Source: Saccharothrix saharensis (GTDB lineage: Bacteria; Actinomycetota; Actinomycetes; Mycobacteriales; Pseudonocardiaceae). From it: a DNA stretch of 64,000 nucleotides. The stretch covers positions 4,588,001 to 4,652,000 of the forward strand of contig NZ_VFPP01000001.1 in assembly GCF_006716745.1 (NCBI RefSeq), in the 5' to 3' direction. The position numbers and the translations under genes were made by a program. The notes beneath the pieces were generated by a model that did not search any database, had not been told where the DNA came from, and worked only from the letters and a program-made list of their open reading frames with translations. This document shows, one piece after another, positions 1 through 9,571 of the stretch (position 1 is its first letter; each line of letters starts with the position of its first letter).

Positions 1-1
1 G

Positions 2-979
<978 letters not shown>

Positions 980-986
980 TGGGGCG

Positions 987-1024
987 GTGGTCGCCCCGCC
1001 GTTCCACGACGGCGGGGCGACCAC
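987..1024. terminator. Perfect inverted repeat between leuA and the convergent secreted-protein gene
   Basis: A 15-bp arm (GTGGTCGCCCCGCCG) is followed by an 8-nt loop and its exact reverse complement. It begins 8 nt after the leuA stop and ends 10 nt before the stop of the convergent minus-strand gene. This placement fits a bidirectional intrinsic terminator of the U-tract-poor kind common in actinomycetes. Confidence 0.85.
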
Positions 1025-1033
1025 GCGCCGGGA

Positions 1034-1522
1034 TCAGTAGCCGTGATTGGTGCCGAAAGCGCCGTTGTACATGACGCCCTCGTCCGACCAGCCCCAGTCG
1101 TTCCCCCACCCGCAGATGTCCAAGCCGTCCTTGTCGATGCACAGGATCATGCGGGAGGAAGAATTCTTGTCGCTGTCGTGGTGGACGTAGCTGAACGACG
1201 GGCTGCTGTAAGAGCCCCGGTAAGGGACCCACTTGTCGCCCGGGTATTCGGAGATCCACACGGTCGGCCGCCAGCCGGGCCACTGGCTCACGGCCGTGCC
1301 CTGGTAGACGTTGTTCCCGTTGCACGTCCCGGACAGGGGTTTTTCCGCAGCGACCTCCACCTTCTTGCCGTTCTGGTCGATGACCAGGTTGCTGCGGACG
1401 ACGGTGGACCCCGCGCAGCGGGCGGCGGCGGTGCCGGGCACCGCCACCGAGAAGCCGACGAAGGCCACCGTCGTGAAAAACCCCAGAATGGTCGCGAACA
1501 CGCGTGGACGGCTCGTTCTCAC
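1034..1522 (-). CDS. Small secreted protein of unknown function
   Basis: About 162 residues. I place the start at the GTG at 1522 because GGAGG lies 5 nt upstream; a longer frame to 1642 has no support. The N-terminus (VRTSRPRVFATILGFFTTVA) is basic then hydrophobic and ends near an AAA cleavage site, so this is a Sec signal peptide. The mature part is rich in Trp, Ser, Tyr, Gly and Asn, has four Cys that could form two disulfides, and ends in a WGNDWGW-type segment. I do not recognise the family. It stands alone, converging on leuA, and an extracellular location is the only firm inference. Confidence 0.75.
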   Translation of the reverse strand: MRTSRPRVFATILGFFTTVAFVGFSVAVPGTAAARCAGSTVVRSNLVIDQNGKKVEVAAEKPLSGTCNGNNVYQGTAVSQWPGWRPTVWISEYPGDKWVPYRGSYSSPSFSYVHHDSDKNSSSRMILCIDKDGLDICGWGNDWGWSDEGVMYNGAFGTNHGY

Positions 1523-1667
1523 AATTACCTCCGAAAGGTCTGCGATCAGCCGGGCGCACCACTCGCCGAGGTAACCGGAATTCCTTCCCCGAATACGCCG
1601 ACAATGCGACGCTACCGCCGGATCGAATACCGAGCCAGTCACACGGAGGGGTGAAGGGACGACTCGT

Positions 1668-2795
1668 TCAGCGCAGACCGGCGAAGAACTCGCGCACGTC
1701 CGCGACCAGCAGGTCGGGCTGTTCCAGGGCGAGGAAGTGGCCGCCGCGGTCCAGCTCGGTCCAGTGGACGACGTCGTGGTCGCGCTCGGCCCACCGCCGG
1801 ATCGTCACGTCGTGCGCCGACACCAGCACACCGGTCGGCACGGTCGTCCGGGCCTGCTCGCCCCACCCCTTGGCGCTGATCTCCTCGTAGTAGACCTGCG
1901 CCGCCGACGCGGCCGTGCCCGTCAGCCAGTACAGCGTCACGTCGGTGAGGATGCGGTCCCGGTCGACGCTGTCCTCGGGCAGGCCGTCCACCGGGTCGGT
2001 GAGCTCCTTGAACTTCTCCACGATCCACGCCAGCTGCCCCACCGGCGAGTCGTGCAACCCGTAGGCCACGGTCTGCGGCCGTTTCGCGTTGCACTGCAGG
2101 TAGCCGTCGTTCAAGTCCTGCATCGCCGCCCACCGCCGCTGCTCCACCTCGGTGAGCCCTTCGACCTCGCCGTCCGGGAACGCCAGCAGGGCGTTCAGGT
2201 GGACGCCCACCACCCGGTCGGGTGCCTGCCTGCCCAGCTCCGGCGCCACCCACGCGCCGGTGTCGTAGCCCTGCACGCCGTACCGGTCGTAGCCCAGCGC
2301 GTCCATCAACCCGACCAGCACGCCCGCCATCCGCGCCGCCCCCATGCCCGGCCCGGCGAGCGGCGTGGAGAACCCGAAGCCCGGCAGGGACGGCACGACC
2401 AGGTGGAACGCGCGGGCCGGGTCGCCGCCGTGCGCGCGCGGGTCGGACAGGGGGCCGATGACGTCGAGGAAGTCCGTGACGCCACCCGGCCAGCCGTGCA
2501 GCAGCACGAGCGGAAGGGCGTCGGGCTCGGGTGAGCGGACGTGCAGGAAGTGCACGTTCTGGCCGTCGACGGTGGCGGTGAACTGCGGGTGCGCGTTGAG
2601 CTCGGCCTCGTGCGCCCGCCAGTCGTAGGTCGTGCGCCAGTGCTCGGCGAGGTCCTTCAGGTAGGCCACCGGCACGCCCCGGCTCCAGCCGACGCCGGGC
2701 AGCTCGGCCGGCCAGCGGGTGCCGGCCAGGCGGGCGTTCAGGTCGTCGAGCTGCGCCTGCGGCACGTCGATGCGGAACGGGCGGATGTCTGTCAT
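1668..2795 (-). CDS. Epoxide hydrolase, alpha/beta-hydrolase fold (microsomal-type EH family)
   Basis: 375 residues from the ATG at 2795 ([20 protein letters not shown]). The first 100 residues match the EHN domain that precedes the catalytic domain in microsomal-type epoxide hydrolases, including the WP and W-S-x-G-V-P positions. The oxyanion segment HGWPG is at 100-104, the expected nucleophilic Asp is D178 in QGYDTGAW, and the catalytic His is in [10 protein letters not shown] near the C-terminus. It would open an epoxide to a diol; the substrate is unknown. It is divergent from a WYL regulator 63 bp away, which is probably its controller. The nucleophile elbow is QGYDTG rather than the common QGGDWG, so substrate preference may differ. 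Confidence 0.9.
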   Translation of the reverse strand: MTDIRPFRIDVPQAQLDDLNARLAGTRWPAELPGVGWSRGVPVAYLKDLAEHWRTTYDWRAHEAELNAHPQFTATVDGQNVHFLHVRSPEPDALPLVLLHGWPGGVTDFLDVIGPLSDPRAHGGDPARAFHLVVPSLPGFGFSTPLAGPGMGAARMAGVLVGLMDALGYDRYGVQGYDTGAWVAPELGRQAPDRVVGVHLNALLAFPDGEVEGLTEVEQRRWAAMQDLNDGYLQCNAKRPQTVAYGLHDSPVGQLAWIVEKFKELTDPVDGLPEDSVDRDRILTDVTLYWLTGTAASAAQVYYEEISAKGWGEQARTTVPTGVLVSAHDVTIRRWAERDHDVVHWTELDRGGHFLALEQPDLLVADVREFFAGLR

Positions 2796-2858
2796 GGCGG
2801 CGACGCTAGGGAGACGTGCGGACAGGTCCGGTCCTAACGGTCGGGCAGGCTGCACGGC

Positions 2859-3818
2859 ATGGTGGACACGTCCGCGCGGCTGCTCCGACTGCTGTCGCTG
2901 TTGCAGGCCCGGCACGACCGGTCCGGGGCCGAGCTGGCCGAACGCTTGGGCGTCACGACCCGCACGGTCCGCCGTGACGTCGAACGGCTGCGCGGCCTGG
3001 GCTACCCGGTGCACTCGGCCCGGGGCACGGCCGGCTACCGGCTCGGCGCGGGAGCCGCGCTGCCGCCGTTGCTGCTGGAGGACGACGAGGCCGTGGCCGT
3101 GGCGGTGGGGCTGCGCACGGCGGCGGGCGGGTCGGTGGCCGGGATCGAGGAGACGTCGCTGCGGGCCCTGGCCAAGCTGGAGCAGGTGCTGCCCGCCCGG
3201 CTGCGGCACCGGGTCGGCACGCTGCACTCGGCCACCGTCCGCGTCGGCGAGGGCGGGCCGCGCGTGGACGCCGACGTGCTCGTGGCCATCGCCGACGCCT
3301 GCCGCCGGCACGAGTCGCTGCGGTTCGACTACACCAGCCCGCGCGGCGGCACGACGACCCGGTCCGCGCAGCCGCACCGGCTGGTCAGCTTCACCCGCCA
3401 CTGGTACCTGGTCGCCTGGGACACCGACCGCGACGACTGGCGCAGCTTCCGCGTCGACCGGCTGGTGCTGCGGACCCCGAACGGCCCCCGCTTCGCGCCC
3501 CGCGACCCACCCGACGGCGACGTGGCCGCCTACCTGGAACAACGGCTCTCGTCCCACGCCTGGCCGGTGCGGGCGACCGTGGCGCTGCACGCCTCGGCGC
3601 CCGCCGTGGCCGACCGGCTGTGGCCGGGCACGGGCGTCGTCGAACCGGTGGACGAGGGGAGCTGCCTGCTGCACGTCGGCGCCGACACCGCCCGCGACCT
3701 GGCGTGGATGATCACGTCGGTGGACGTCGACTTCACCGTGGTCGACGGGCCGCAGGGGTTGGTGGACGCCCTGCGCGCCTACGGTGACCGGTGCCTGCGC
3801 GCGGTCAGGAGGTCCTAG
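2859..3818 (+). CDS. WYL-domain transcriptional regulator
   Basis: 319 residues. The N-terminus (about residues 5-60) is a DeoR-like winged helix-turn-helix with the recognition segment [19 protein letters not shown] domain follows at about 140-225 (FDYTSPRG ... [17 protein letters not shown] ... FRVDRL), a fold that senses nucleic acids or small ligands. The C-terminal portion resembles the WCX extension. The gene faces away from the epoxide hydrolase across a 63-bp spacer, the usual arrangement for a regulator of its neighbour. Its 3' end overlaps the convergent DUF397 gene by 14 nt. Confidence 0.9.
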   Translation: MVDTSARLLRLLSLLQARHDRSGAELAERLGVTTRTVRRDVERLRGLGYPVHSARGTAGYRLGAGAALPPLLLEDDEAVAVAVGLRTAAGGSVAGIEETSLRALAKLEQVLPARLRHRVGTLHSATVRVGEGGPRVDADVLVAIADACRRHESLRFDYTSPRGGTTTRSAQPHRLVSFTRHWYLVAWDTDRDDWRSFRVDRLVLRTPNGPRFAPRDPPDGDVAAYLEQRLSSHAWPVRATVALHASAPAVADRLWPGTGVVEPVDEGSCLLHVGADTARDLAWMITSVDVDFTVVDGPQGLVDALRAYGDRCLRAVRRS

Positions 3819-3978
3819 CGAGGAACGCGGCCCAGCGGTGGGTGGGGAAGGTCAGCACCGGGCCGTCGGCGTTCTTGGAGTCCCGCACCCCGGTCACGGT
3901 GTCGGTGACGGCCACCTCGACGCAACTGCCGTTCTCCATCGAGTAGCTGGACTTGACCCAGCGGACCGAGGTGGTCAA
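3805..3978 (-). CDS. DUF397 small protein, partner of an XRE regulator
   Basis: 57 residues, starting at a TTG (3978) with GGAGG 6 nt upstream. The translation begins [13 protein letters not shown] and contains [14 protein letters not shown] and the terminal WAAFLA block, the hallmark pattern of DUF397. These small actinobacterial proteins are nearly always encoded beside an XRE/DUF5753 regulator, as here (15 nt downstream of it), and the pair is related to the WhiJ/BldB-type developmental and antibiotic regulators of Streptomyces. In some pairs the small protein counteracts the regulator; whether this one does is inference. It overlaps the end of the WYL gene by 14 nt, tail to tail. Confidence 0.88.
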   Translation of the reverse strand: MTTSVRWVKSSYSMENGSCVEVAVTDTVTGVRDSKNADGPVLTFPTHRWAAFLARTS

Positions 3979-3993
3979 GGCGACCTCCAGTTG

Positions 3994-4827
3994 CTACAGC
4001 GCCCGGATCAGGGAAACGGACTCCTGCCGGTCCAAGGCGACATCGCGAAGGGTATTCGCAGTCATGCTATAGGCCCTGACCTTCGCCGAGTCGTGGAGAT
4101 AGACGGCGTCCTCCTGGAGCTCCACGTACACCGTCTCGTCGAACTCCTCGAACCCGAACAAGGTGAACTCACCGGTCAGACCGGGGTGCATGCCGACCTC
4201 GGCCCTGATCACCTGAATGTCCACAGTGGGCAGCTCGGCCGCCGCCAGCAGGTGCTCCGCCTGCCGCCTCAGCACGTCCTTGCCCCCGATCGGGCGGCGC
4301 AGCGCCGTCTCCTCGATCACGAAGTGCAGCCTCAGCGGGCTCTGGTCGTCGACGAGCCGCCGTTGCCGCTCCAGGCGGAACGCCACCATCCGGTCCATGT
4401 CCACCGGTCGCACCCGACGTGCCGAACTCGCCACCGCGGTGGCGTACTCCTCGGTCTGCAGCAGGGCGTGCACGAAGAGGGGCGAGTACACGAACGCCGA
4501 GTGGGCCATGCCTTCCAGGCCGGCGAAGAGCCGCAGCCAGTTCGGGATGACACCGGACCAGGGAGCCCACCAGCTCCCCGGGTCCTCCTCCCGGGCCAAC
4601 GCCGCGATCCGCTCGACGCGGTCCGGGTCGGCGCCGTAGAAGGCGAGCAGCTTCGCGACCTCGTCGGGCGGCTGTCCGTACCGCCCGGACTCCATGTTGC
4701 TGATCTTGCTCTCGGAGACGCCGAGGTGCGCGGCGCTGTGCTCCAACGTCTTCCGCACCGCCTTGCGGTGGTTGCGGAGGGTCGCGCCGAGGAGCCACTT
4801 GAGTGCGACGGTGTCGCGTCGGGACAT
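3994..4827 (-). CDS. XRE-family regulator with DUF5753 C-terminal domain
   Basis: About 277 residues from the ATG at 4827. The in-frame ATG at 4836 has AGG directly touching it, whereas AGGA sits 8 nt before 4827, so I prefer the inner start. An XRE helix-turn-helix spans about 12-60 (LEHSAAHLGVSESKISNMESG). The rest is the DUF5753 ligand-like domain with the typical VHALLQTEEYA, RLERQRRL, ALRRPIGG and YLHDSAKVRAY segments. It forms a two-gene unit with the downstream DUF397 gene. The target is unknown. It diverges from a second, smaller XRE gene at 4934, so the intergenic region may hold a shared operator. Confidence 0.9.
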   Translation of the reverse strand: MSRRDTVALKWLLGATLRNHRKAVRKTLEHSAAHLGVSESKISNMESGRYGQPPDEVAKLLAFYGADPDRVERIAALAREEDPGSWWAPWSGVIPNWLRLFAGLEGMAHSAFVYSPLFVHALLQTEEYATAVASSARRVRPVDMDRMVAFRLERQRRLVDDQSPLRLHFVIEETALRRPIGGKDVLRRQAEHLLAAAELPTVDIQVIRAEVGMHPGLTGEFTLFGFEEFDETVYVELQEDAVYLHDSAKVRAYSMTANTLRDVALDRQESVSLIRAL

Positions 4828-4933
4828 GACCGCCATCCTGCCGTGGCCCGGTGTACCCGATCAGGCGACTATCGGTCCAAAGTCTTTTTGCCTAGCTTTG
4901 GCCTTCGATGACGACGAGCGGGGAGGCGGCCGG

Positions 4934-5401
4934 GTGCCACCGACGTTGCGAGGCCGGTTGGTGGGCCAGGAGGTCCGGGCGATGCGGGAGTTGGCCGGGC
5001 TCACCGTGGCCGAGTTGGCGGCCCGGTCCCGCGGGGGCGTGCGGCAGATCGAGCGCGTCGAAGCCGGTCACGTGCCCATCCGGTTCCCCGACATGGTGGC
5101 GTGCGCGCCAGTCCTCGGGGACCGGTACCAACGGTTGTTCCAGGCCTCGCAGGAGGCGCACCTGGCCGAACTGCGGTGCACGTGGGGTGTGGAGGCGACG
5201 CGGGTCCTCGACCTCCTGCACGCGACGGCCACCGGGGTTCACACCGTCGCGCACGGCACGCGGCCGTTCACGTTGTTCCTGATGCCGGAAGGCCCCGACA
5301 TCGTCTTCCACGCGCACCTGACCGCGGCGTTCTTCACCGAGGACGACGGCGAGACCAGTGCTGCACGTCACATCGTGGACGCCCTGCCGGCGGATTCGTA
5401 G
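4934..5401 (+). CDS. Small XRE-type helix-turn-helix protein
   Basis: 155 residues if it starts at the GTG at 4934, which has GGGAGG about 9 nt upstream; longer in-frame readings run back into the divergent XRE gene. Residues about 5-60 read as an XRE-like DNA-binding domain (VRAMRELAGLTVAELAARS ... IERVEAGHVPI). The remainder, with RYQRLFQASQEAHLAELR and FTLFLMPEGPDIVFHAHL, is not one I can name. It is divergent from the XRE/DUF397 pair, so this is a small cluster of regulators whose targets cannot be read from the sequence. Confidence 0.65.
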   Translation: MPPTLRGRLVGQEVRAMRELAGLTVAELAARSRGGVRQIERVEAGHVPIRFPDMVACAPVLGDRYQRLFQASQEAHLAELRCTWGVEATRVLDLLHATATGVHTVAHGTRPFTLFLMPEGPDIVFHAHLTAAFFTEDDGETSAARHIVDALPADS

Positions 5402-5506
5402 GCCGGAGGTGACGGAGCTCTTCCGCGACCCGGTGGTGGCGACGCTGATCTCGTTCGGCGTGGCCTCGGTGACCAGCGTGCCGGTCGGGATGGCCGTCAA
5501 GGCCGC

Positions 5507-6124
5507 TCAGCGCGGGGTCGTGGACGCCGCCGTGCCCGCCTGAGCCAGGCGCGCCCGCACGGCGACGCGGGCCCGTTCGTAGGCGTGCGGGTCGTCGTGC
5601 AGGACCGACTGGGCGTTGGCCATCTCCAGGAACGCGATCAGCTCGAAGGCCACCTGGTCCGGGTCGGCGATCCCCGGGACGGCGGCGGCCGTCTCGCGCA
5701 CGTAGGCGTTCCACTCGCGCCCGTACCCGGCGATCGCGTCACGCACCCGTCCCGGCCGGGCGTCGAACTCGGCCTGCACGGCGTAGAAGAAGCACCCGCC
5801 GGGGAACGTGCGGCCCTCCGAGTACGCCAGCCACCGGTCCAGCAGCGCCGCCAGCCGGGCCGCGCCCGGAGCCTCCGCCACCGGCTCCACGACCTCGCGC
5901 GCGAAGATCGCCGCCGCCGCGCGCACGGTCGCCAGTTGCAGCTCCTCCTTCGACCCGAAGTGCGCGAACACGCCGCTCTTGCTGACCTCCAGCTCGGTGG
6001 CCAGCCGCCCGATCGACAAGCCCTCCAGGCCCTCGACCGAGGCGATCTCGGCCGCGCGCCGCAGGATCTGCCGGCGCGTCTGCTCGCCGCGCTCCACCCG
6101 TCCGTCGACCTTCACGGTCTCCAC
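5507..6124 (-). CDS. TetR-family transcriptional repressor
   Basis: 205 residues from the GTG at 6124, which has AAGGGGG a few nt upstream. The N-terminal TetR helix-turn-helix is clear (ILRRAAEIASVEGLEGLSIG ... ELEVSKSGVFAHFGSKEEL, about residues 15-60). The C-terminal part has the pattern seen in TetR_C domains of this subgroup (FPGGCFFYAVQAEFDARPG). A perfect 20-bp palindrome lies in the spacer to the divergent TIGR03086 gene, so this protein probably represses both itself and that gene. The inducer is unknown. Confidence 0.93.
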   Translation of the reverse strand: METVKVDGRVERGEQTRRQILRRAAEIASVEGLEGLSIGRLATELEVSKSGVFAHFGSKEELQLATVRAAAAIFAREVVEPVAEAPGAARLAALLDRWLAYSEGRTFPGGCFFYAVQAEFDARPGRVRDAIAGYGREWNAYVRETAAAVPGIADPDQVAFELIAFLEMANAQSVLHDDPHAYERARVAVRARLAQAGTAASTTPR

Positions 6125-6153
6125 GCTAGCCCCCTTGACCGCTCGCAAACTAA

Positions 6154-6173
6154 TTGTACGATCGTTCGTACAA
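6154..6173. promoter_or_regulatory. TetR operator palindrome
   Basis: The sequence TTGTACGATCGTTCGTACAA has exact 8-bp arms (TTGTACGA and TCGTACAA) around a 4-nt centre. It is located between the divergent starts at 6124 and 6192 and has the size and symmetry of a TetR-family operator. It sits where the promoter of the plus-strand gene should be. Confidence 0.85.
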
Positions 6174-6191
6174 CTTGAGGGGCGGAACACC

Positions 6192-6755
6192 ATGGATCTC
6201 CTGGACCTGAACCGGTCGTCGCTCGACCTGAACCTGAAGCTCATGGCCGACCTGGACGAGGCGCACCTCGACCTGCCCACGCCGTGCGCCGGCTGGACCG
6301 TCTACGAACTGCTGCGCCACCAGGTCGAGTCCACGCTGGCGTTCACCGCGTCGATCCGGCACGAGGACGTCGAAGCACCCGCGAGCGACGACCTGACCGT
6401 CGCCTACCGGGTCGCGACCGACGCGGCCACCGAGGCGTTCCGCGAGGACGGCGCGCTGGAGCGCGAGGCCGAGTTCCCCGGTTACGGCCTGCGCCGGGGC
6501 CGCGAGCTGGTGGTCGGGCACTTCGTGGACAACCTGGTGCACCTCTGGGACCTGTGCCGCGCGCTCGGCGTCGACAGCACCCTCGACCCGGAGCTGGCCA
6601 CCGCCGCCTACCGGATGGCGCGGCACTTCCCGAACACGCCCGACGTCCGCGGTCCGGGCAAGGCGTTCGCCCTCCCGGTCGACGTGCCGGAGGACGCGCC
6701 GATCACCGACCGCCTGGTGGGCCTGCTCGGCCGCTCGCCGCGCTGGCCCGCGTGA
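6192..6755 (+). CDS. TIGR03086-family metal-binding protein (mycothiol-dependent maleylpyruvate isomerase-like fold)
   Basis: 187 residues starting at the ATG at 6192 with GAGGGG upstream. The N-terminus (LDLPTPCAGWTVYELLRHQV) carries the P-T-P-C-x-x-W segment and a His typical of the DinB/MDMPI superfamily, with a second His in VVGHFVDNLVHLWDL, consistent with a three-His metal site. Members are proposed to catalyse thiol-dependent reactions such as mycothiol transfers, but this subfamily has no settled substrate. It is divergent from the TetR repressor with a perfect operator between them, so it is probably inducible. A strong hairpin follows 5 nt after the stop. Confidence 0.85.
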   Translation: MDLLDLNRSSLDLNLKLMADLDEAHLDLPTPCAGWTVYELLRHQVESTLAFTASIRHEDVEAPASDDLTVAYRVATDAATEAFREDGALEREAEFPGYGLRRGRELVVGHFVDNLVHLWDLCRALGVDSTLDPELATAAYRMARHFPNTPDVRGPGKAFALPVDVPEDAPITDRLVGLLGRSPRWPA

Positions 6756-6760
6756 CCACC

Positions 6761-6800
6761 GGGTCGGGGGCGCCGCCACAGGGGGAGGCGCCCCCGACCC
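6761..6800. terminator. Inverted repeat after the TIGR03086 gene
   Basis: Exact 14-bp arms GGGTCGGGGGCGCC and GGCGCCCCCGACCC flank a 12-nt loop, starting 5 nt after the stop of the upstream gene. No U-tract is seen, as is common in this group. Confidence 0.85.
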
Positions 6801-6864
6801 GCTACCCCGGTACTGGCTCCCCGGTGTGACGACCCGCGCCCCGCGCGCACCTAGCGTCACCCGC

Positions 6865-7263
6865 ATGAAGACGCTCACCCGTTGGGGCATCCACCCGCGG
6901 CCCGGAGTCGCGCGTGCCCTCGTCGCCGCCGTGCCCGCGCTGCTCGCCCTCTACCTGGTGGCACGCGGCTGGCTGTACCCGCTGTGGCCGGACACCGTCG
7001 GCGCCGTCGGCCACCCGTTCACCGCCGACCCCGGCCTCGGCGGCGCGTGGGGCGGGCCGACGCTCGCCGGCGCGTGGGCCGTGCACGCCCTGATCGCGCT
7101 CGGCCTCCAGGCCGCCTGCTTCGCCGTCGTCCGCGCGCTCTACCGGCCCCGTCAGCACCGACCCCGTCAGCCCGGCCCGGGGCGCACGTCACCCGCCGGG
7201 ACCACGACACCACCGTCGTCCACGAACCGCAACCGAACCGGCCGCCCGTCGGCCGCCCGGTAG
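6865..7263 (+). CDS. Small membrane protein of unknown function
   Basis: 132 residues if it starts at the ATG at 6865 (MKTLTRWGIHPRPG); an in-frame ATG at 6826 gives a less natural N-terminus. Two hydrophobic segments are visible, at about residues 17-37 (VAAVPALLALYLVARGWLYPLW) and 72-92 (VHALIALGLQAACFAVVRAL), followed by a basic, Pro/Arg-rich tail. I do not recognise the family. The last 97 nt overlap the convergent HxlR gene, an unusually long overlap, so the true stop or the reading of the tail is uncertain. Confidence 0.55.
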   Translation: MKTLTRWGIHPRPGVARALVAAVPALLALYLVARGWLYPLWPDTVGAVGHPFTADPGLGGAWGGPTLAGAWAVHALIALGLQAACFAVVRALYRPRQHRPRQPGPGRTSPAGTTTPPSSTNRNRTGRPSAAR

Positions 7264-7598
7264 ACGACCGTGGACGTCGTCCGCGGCAGGTGCTCGTCAC
7301 CCCACTGCTGCAACGCGCACAGCACCACGTTGAACTGCCGGCCCGCCTCGGTGAGGCAGTAGCCGTCACGCGGCCGCTGCCCGGGCTCCCGGTAGGTCCG
7401 CCGGGTCATCAACCCGCTGTCGACCAGCTTCGCGAGCCGCGCGGCGAGCACGTCGGACGCGATGCCCAGGCGCGCGCGGAACTCCGAGAAGCGGTAGGCG
7501 CCGGCCAGCGCCTCCCGCAGCACGAGGAACGTCCAGCGCTCGCCGACGAGGTCCACCGCCTTGATCAGGGAGCAGGTCGCCTCGTCGGGGTCCGTCAC
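7167..7598 (-). CDS. HxlR-family transcriptional regulator
   Basis: 143 residues. It shows the HxlR/DUF24 winged-helix signature: an N-terminal Cys followed by LVGERWTFLVLREALAGAYR, FSEFRARLGIASDVLAARLAKL, and LTEAGRQF. Regulators of this family often respond to reactive electrophiles or oxidants through the N-terminal Cys, present here (C9). It diverges from an SDR-type oxidoreductase with a palindromic site between them, so it probably controls that gene. Its 3' end overlaps the convergent membrane-protein gene. Confidence 0.92.
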   Translation of the reverse strand: MTDPDEATCSLIKAVDLVGERWTFLVLREALAGAYRFSEFRARLGIASDVLAARLAKLVDSGLMTRRTYREPGQRPRDGYCLTEAGRQFNVVLCALQQWGDEHLPRTTSTVVYRAADGRPVRLRFVDDGGVVVPAGDVRPGPG

Positions 7599-7643
7599 CC
7601 GTTCAGTATGGCTCGGTTGTGCATTCCAAGCCAGCAGGGCTAG

Positions 7644-7658
7644 GTTGGCAAAGCCAAC
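7644..7658. promoter_or_regulatory. Probable HxlR operator
   Basis: GTTGGC-AAA-GCCAAC is an exact 6-bp inverted repeat with a 3-nt centre, 22 nt before the SDR start and 45 nt before the HxlR start. Its place in the spacer between regulator and oxidoreductase makes it the natural operator candidate. Confidence 0.65.
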
Positions 7659-7680
7659 TCACCCCTGGGAGAAGACTCCG

Positions 7681-8382
7681 ATGAAGATCGCCAACTCGGT
7701 CGCCCTGGTCACCGGGTCCAACCGCGGCCTCGGCCGGCACTTCGCGCGGCAGTTGCTGGAGCGGGGCGCGGCGAAGGTCTACGCGACCGCGCGTGACGCG
7801 ACCTCGGTCGACCTGCCGGGCGTCGAGGCGCTGCCACTGGACATCACCGACCCGGCCTCCGTCGCCACGGCGGCCTCCGCCGCCGGCGACGTCACGCTGC
7901 TGGTCAACAACGCGGGCATCATCACCGGGGAGAACCTGGTCACCGGCGACCCGGCCGCGATCCGGCGGGAGATGGACACGCACTTCTACGGCACGCTGGA
8001 GGTGATCCGCGCCTTCGCGCCCGTCCTCGCGGCCAACGGCGGCGGCGCGATCCTGAACGTGCTGTCCTCGATGTCCTGGGTGTCCTACGACCGCGCGACC
8101 GCGTACAGCGCCGCCAAGGCCGCCCAGTGGAGCCTCACCAACGGCGTCCGGGTCGAGCTCGCGGGCCAGGGCACGCTGGTCACCGGCCTGCTCCTGGGCC
8201 CGACCGACACCGACATGACCGCGGGCGTCGACGTGCCGAAGAACGACCCGGCCGACGTCGTGCGCGCCGCCCTGGACGGCGTCGAGGCCGACCTCGTCGA
8301 GGTGCTGGCCGACCAGGGCGTGGTCGCCCTGAAGGCCGCGCTGTCCGCCGACCCGCGCACCCTCTACCCGCAGGTGGTCTGA
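7681..8382 (+). CDS. Short-chain dehydrogenase/reductase (SDR)
   Basis: 233 residues from the ATG at 7681; GGGAGAA lies upstream. It is a classical SDR by its TGSNRGLGRHFA cofactor-binding loop (about residues 11-22), NNAGI motif (about 77-81), the catalytic Ser in NVLSSMSW and the YSAAKAA motif holding the catalytic Tyr and Lys. The length fits a single-domain NAD(P)-dependent oxidoreductase. The substrate cannot be told. The divergent HxlR regulator suggests induction by an electrophile or oxidant, a link often seen for such pairs. Confidence 0.92.
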   Translation: MKIANSVALVTGSNRGLGRHFARQLLERGAAKVYATARDATSVDLPGVEALPLDITDPASVATAASAAGDVTLLVNNAGIITGENLVTGDPAAIRREMDTHFYGTLEVIRAFAPVLAANGGGAILNVLSSMSWVSYDRATAYSAAKAAQWSLTNGVRVELAGQGTLVTGLLLGPTDTDMTAGVDVPKNDPADVVRAALDGVEADLVEVLADQGVVALKAALSADPRTLYPQVV

Positions 8383-8388
8383 CGGAAC

Positions 8389-8424
8389 GGGTCCGGGGGA
8401 CGCACGGCGGCGTCCCCCGGACCC
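8389..8424. terminator. Bidirectional terminator between the SDR and opp genes
   Basis: GGGTCCGGGGGACGC and GCGTCCCCCGGACCC form an exact 15-bp stem with a 6-nt loop in the spacer between two convergent genes, so it can serve both transcripts. Confidence 0.88.
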
Positions 8425-8428
8425 GGCA

Positions 8429-9571
8429 CTACGGGTTGAGCACCTCGGTCATCGAGGCCGGGCCGACCAGCGGCATGTCGGGCGAGATGCCACTCTCCTC
8501 GACCAGCTCGGCCTCCACCGCGTGCGGCCGGATCTTCCCGGCCCGGATGTCCTCCGCCCAGTGGCACGCCACCTTGTGCCCCGGCAGCACCTCGCGCAGC
8601 GCGGGCCGCTCGGTGTCGCAGCGGGTCGCCTGCTTCCACGGGCAGCGGGTGTGGAACCGGCAGCCCTGCGGCGGGTTGGCCGGCGACGGCAGGTCACCGG
8701 TGAGCAGGATCCGCTCGCGCCGGTCCTCCACCGCCGGGTCCGGCACGGGGATCGCCGACAGCAGCGCCTTGGTGTACGGGTGCAGCGGCTCGGCGTAGAG
8801 GTCGTCCGAGCTCGCCTCCTCCACCAGGCCGCCCAGGTACATCACGCCGACCCGGTCGGAGATGTGCCGCACCACGGCCAGGTCGTGCGCGATCACCAGG
8901 TAGGTGAGCCCGAACTCGGCCTGCAGGTCCTCCAGCAGGTTGACGACCTGCGCCTGCACCGACACGTCCAGCGCGGACACCGGCTCGTCGGCGATGATCA
9001 GGTCCGGCTCGACCGCCAGCGCCCGCGCGATGCCGATGCGCTGCCGCTGGCCGCCGGAGAACTCGTGCGGGTACTTGCGCAGCGACGTGGACGGCAGCCC
9101 GACCGCCGACAGCAGCTCGCGCAGGCGCTTGCCCGTCGCCTCGCGCCCCTTGTCCAGGCCGTGCGCCCGCAGGCCCTCCACCAGCAGCGACTCCACCGAC
9201 TGCCGCGGGTCCAGGGACGACATGGGGTCCTGGAACACCATCTGCATCCGGCGGCGCATCCGCCGCAGCTCCTCGCCCTTCAGGCCGACCAGGTCCGTGC
9301 CGTCGAACAGCACCCGGCCGCCCGTCGGCTCGACCAGCCGCAGCATGCCGCGGCCCAGCGTCGACTTGCCGCACCCGGACTCGCCGACCAGGCCGTAGGT
9401 CTCGCCGCGGTTGATCCGCAGGTCGACGCCGTCGACGGCGTACACGTGGCCGACCGTGCGGTCGACCAGCAGTCCCCGCTTGATCGGAAAGTGGATCTTC
9501 AGGTCCTCGACCGACACCAGCGCGTCGCCCACGGGGGCGTCGGTGGCTGCCGGTTCGACGGCGGCGGTCAT
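8429..9571 (-). CDS. oppF: Oligopeptide/dipeptide ABC transporter ATP-binding protein, OppF type
   Basis: 380 residues from the ATG at 9571; this start overlaps the oppD stop in an ATGA, showing translational coupling. It is an ABC ATPase with Walker [10 protein letters not shown] (about 72-80), signature FSGGQRQR, Walker B LIIADEP and switch His in AHD. The C-terminal oligopeptide-transporter extension carries a Cys-rich [10 protein letters not shown] motif typical of OppD/DppF proteins. It energises import of short peptides together with the four genes transcribed before it. About 40 further residues after that motif form an acidic tail of unknown role. Confidence 0.95.
   Translation of the reverse strand: MTAAVEPAATDAPVGDALVSVEDLKIHFPIKRGLLVDRTVGHVYAVDGVDLRINRGETYGLVGESGCGKSTLGRGMLRLVEPTGGRVLFDGTDLVGLKGEELRRMRRRMQMVFQDPMSSLDPRQSVESLLVEGLRAHGLDKGREATGKRLRELLSAVGLPSTSLRKYPHEFSGGQRQRIGIARALAVEPDLIIADEPVSALDVSVQAQVVNLLEDLQAEFGLTYLVIAHDLAVVRHISDRVGVMYLGGLVEEASSDDLYAEPLHPYTKALLSAIPVPDPAVEDRRERILLTGDLPSPANPPQGCRFHTRCPWKQATRCDTERPALREVLPGHKVACHWAEDIRAGKIRPHAVEAELVEESGISPDMPLVGPASMTEVLNP

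Noticed and set aside
5409..5543. Possible 44-codon gene after the small XRE gene (MTELFRDPVVATLISFG)
   Set aside because: The GTG overlaps its only Shine-Dalgarno-like GGAGG, the frame runs into the TetR gene, and the product has no recognisable family.
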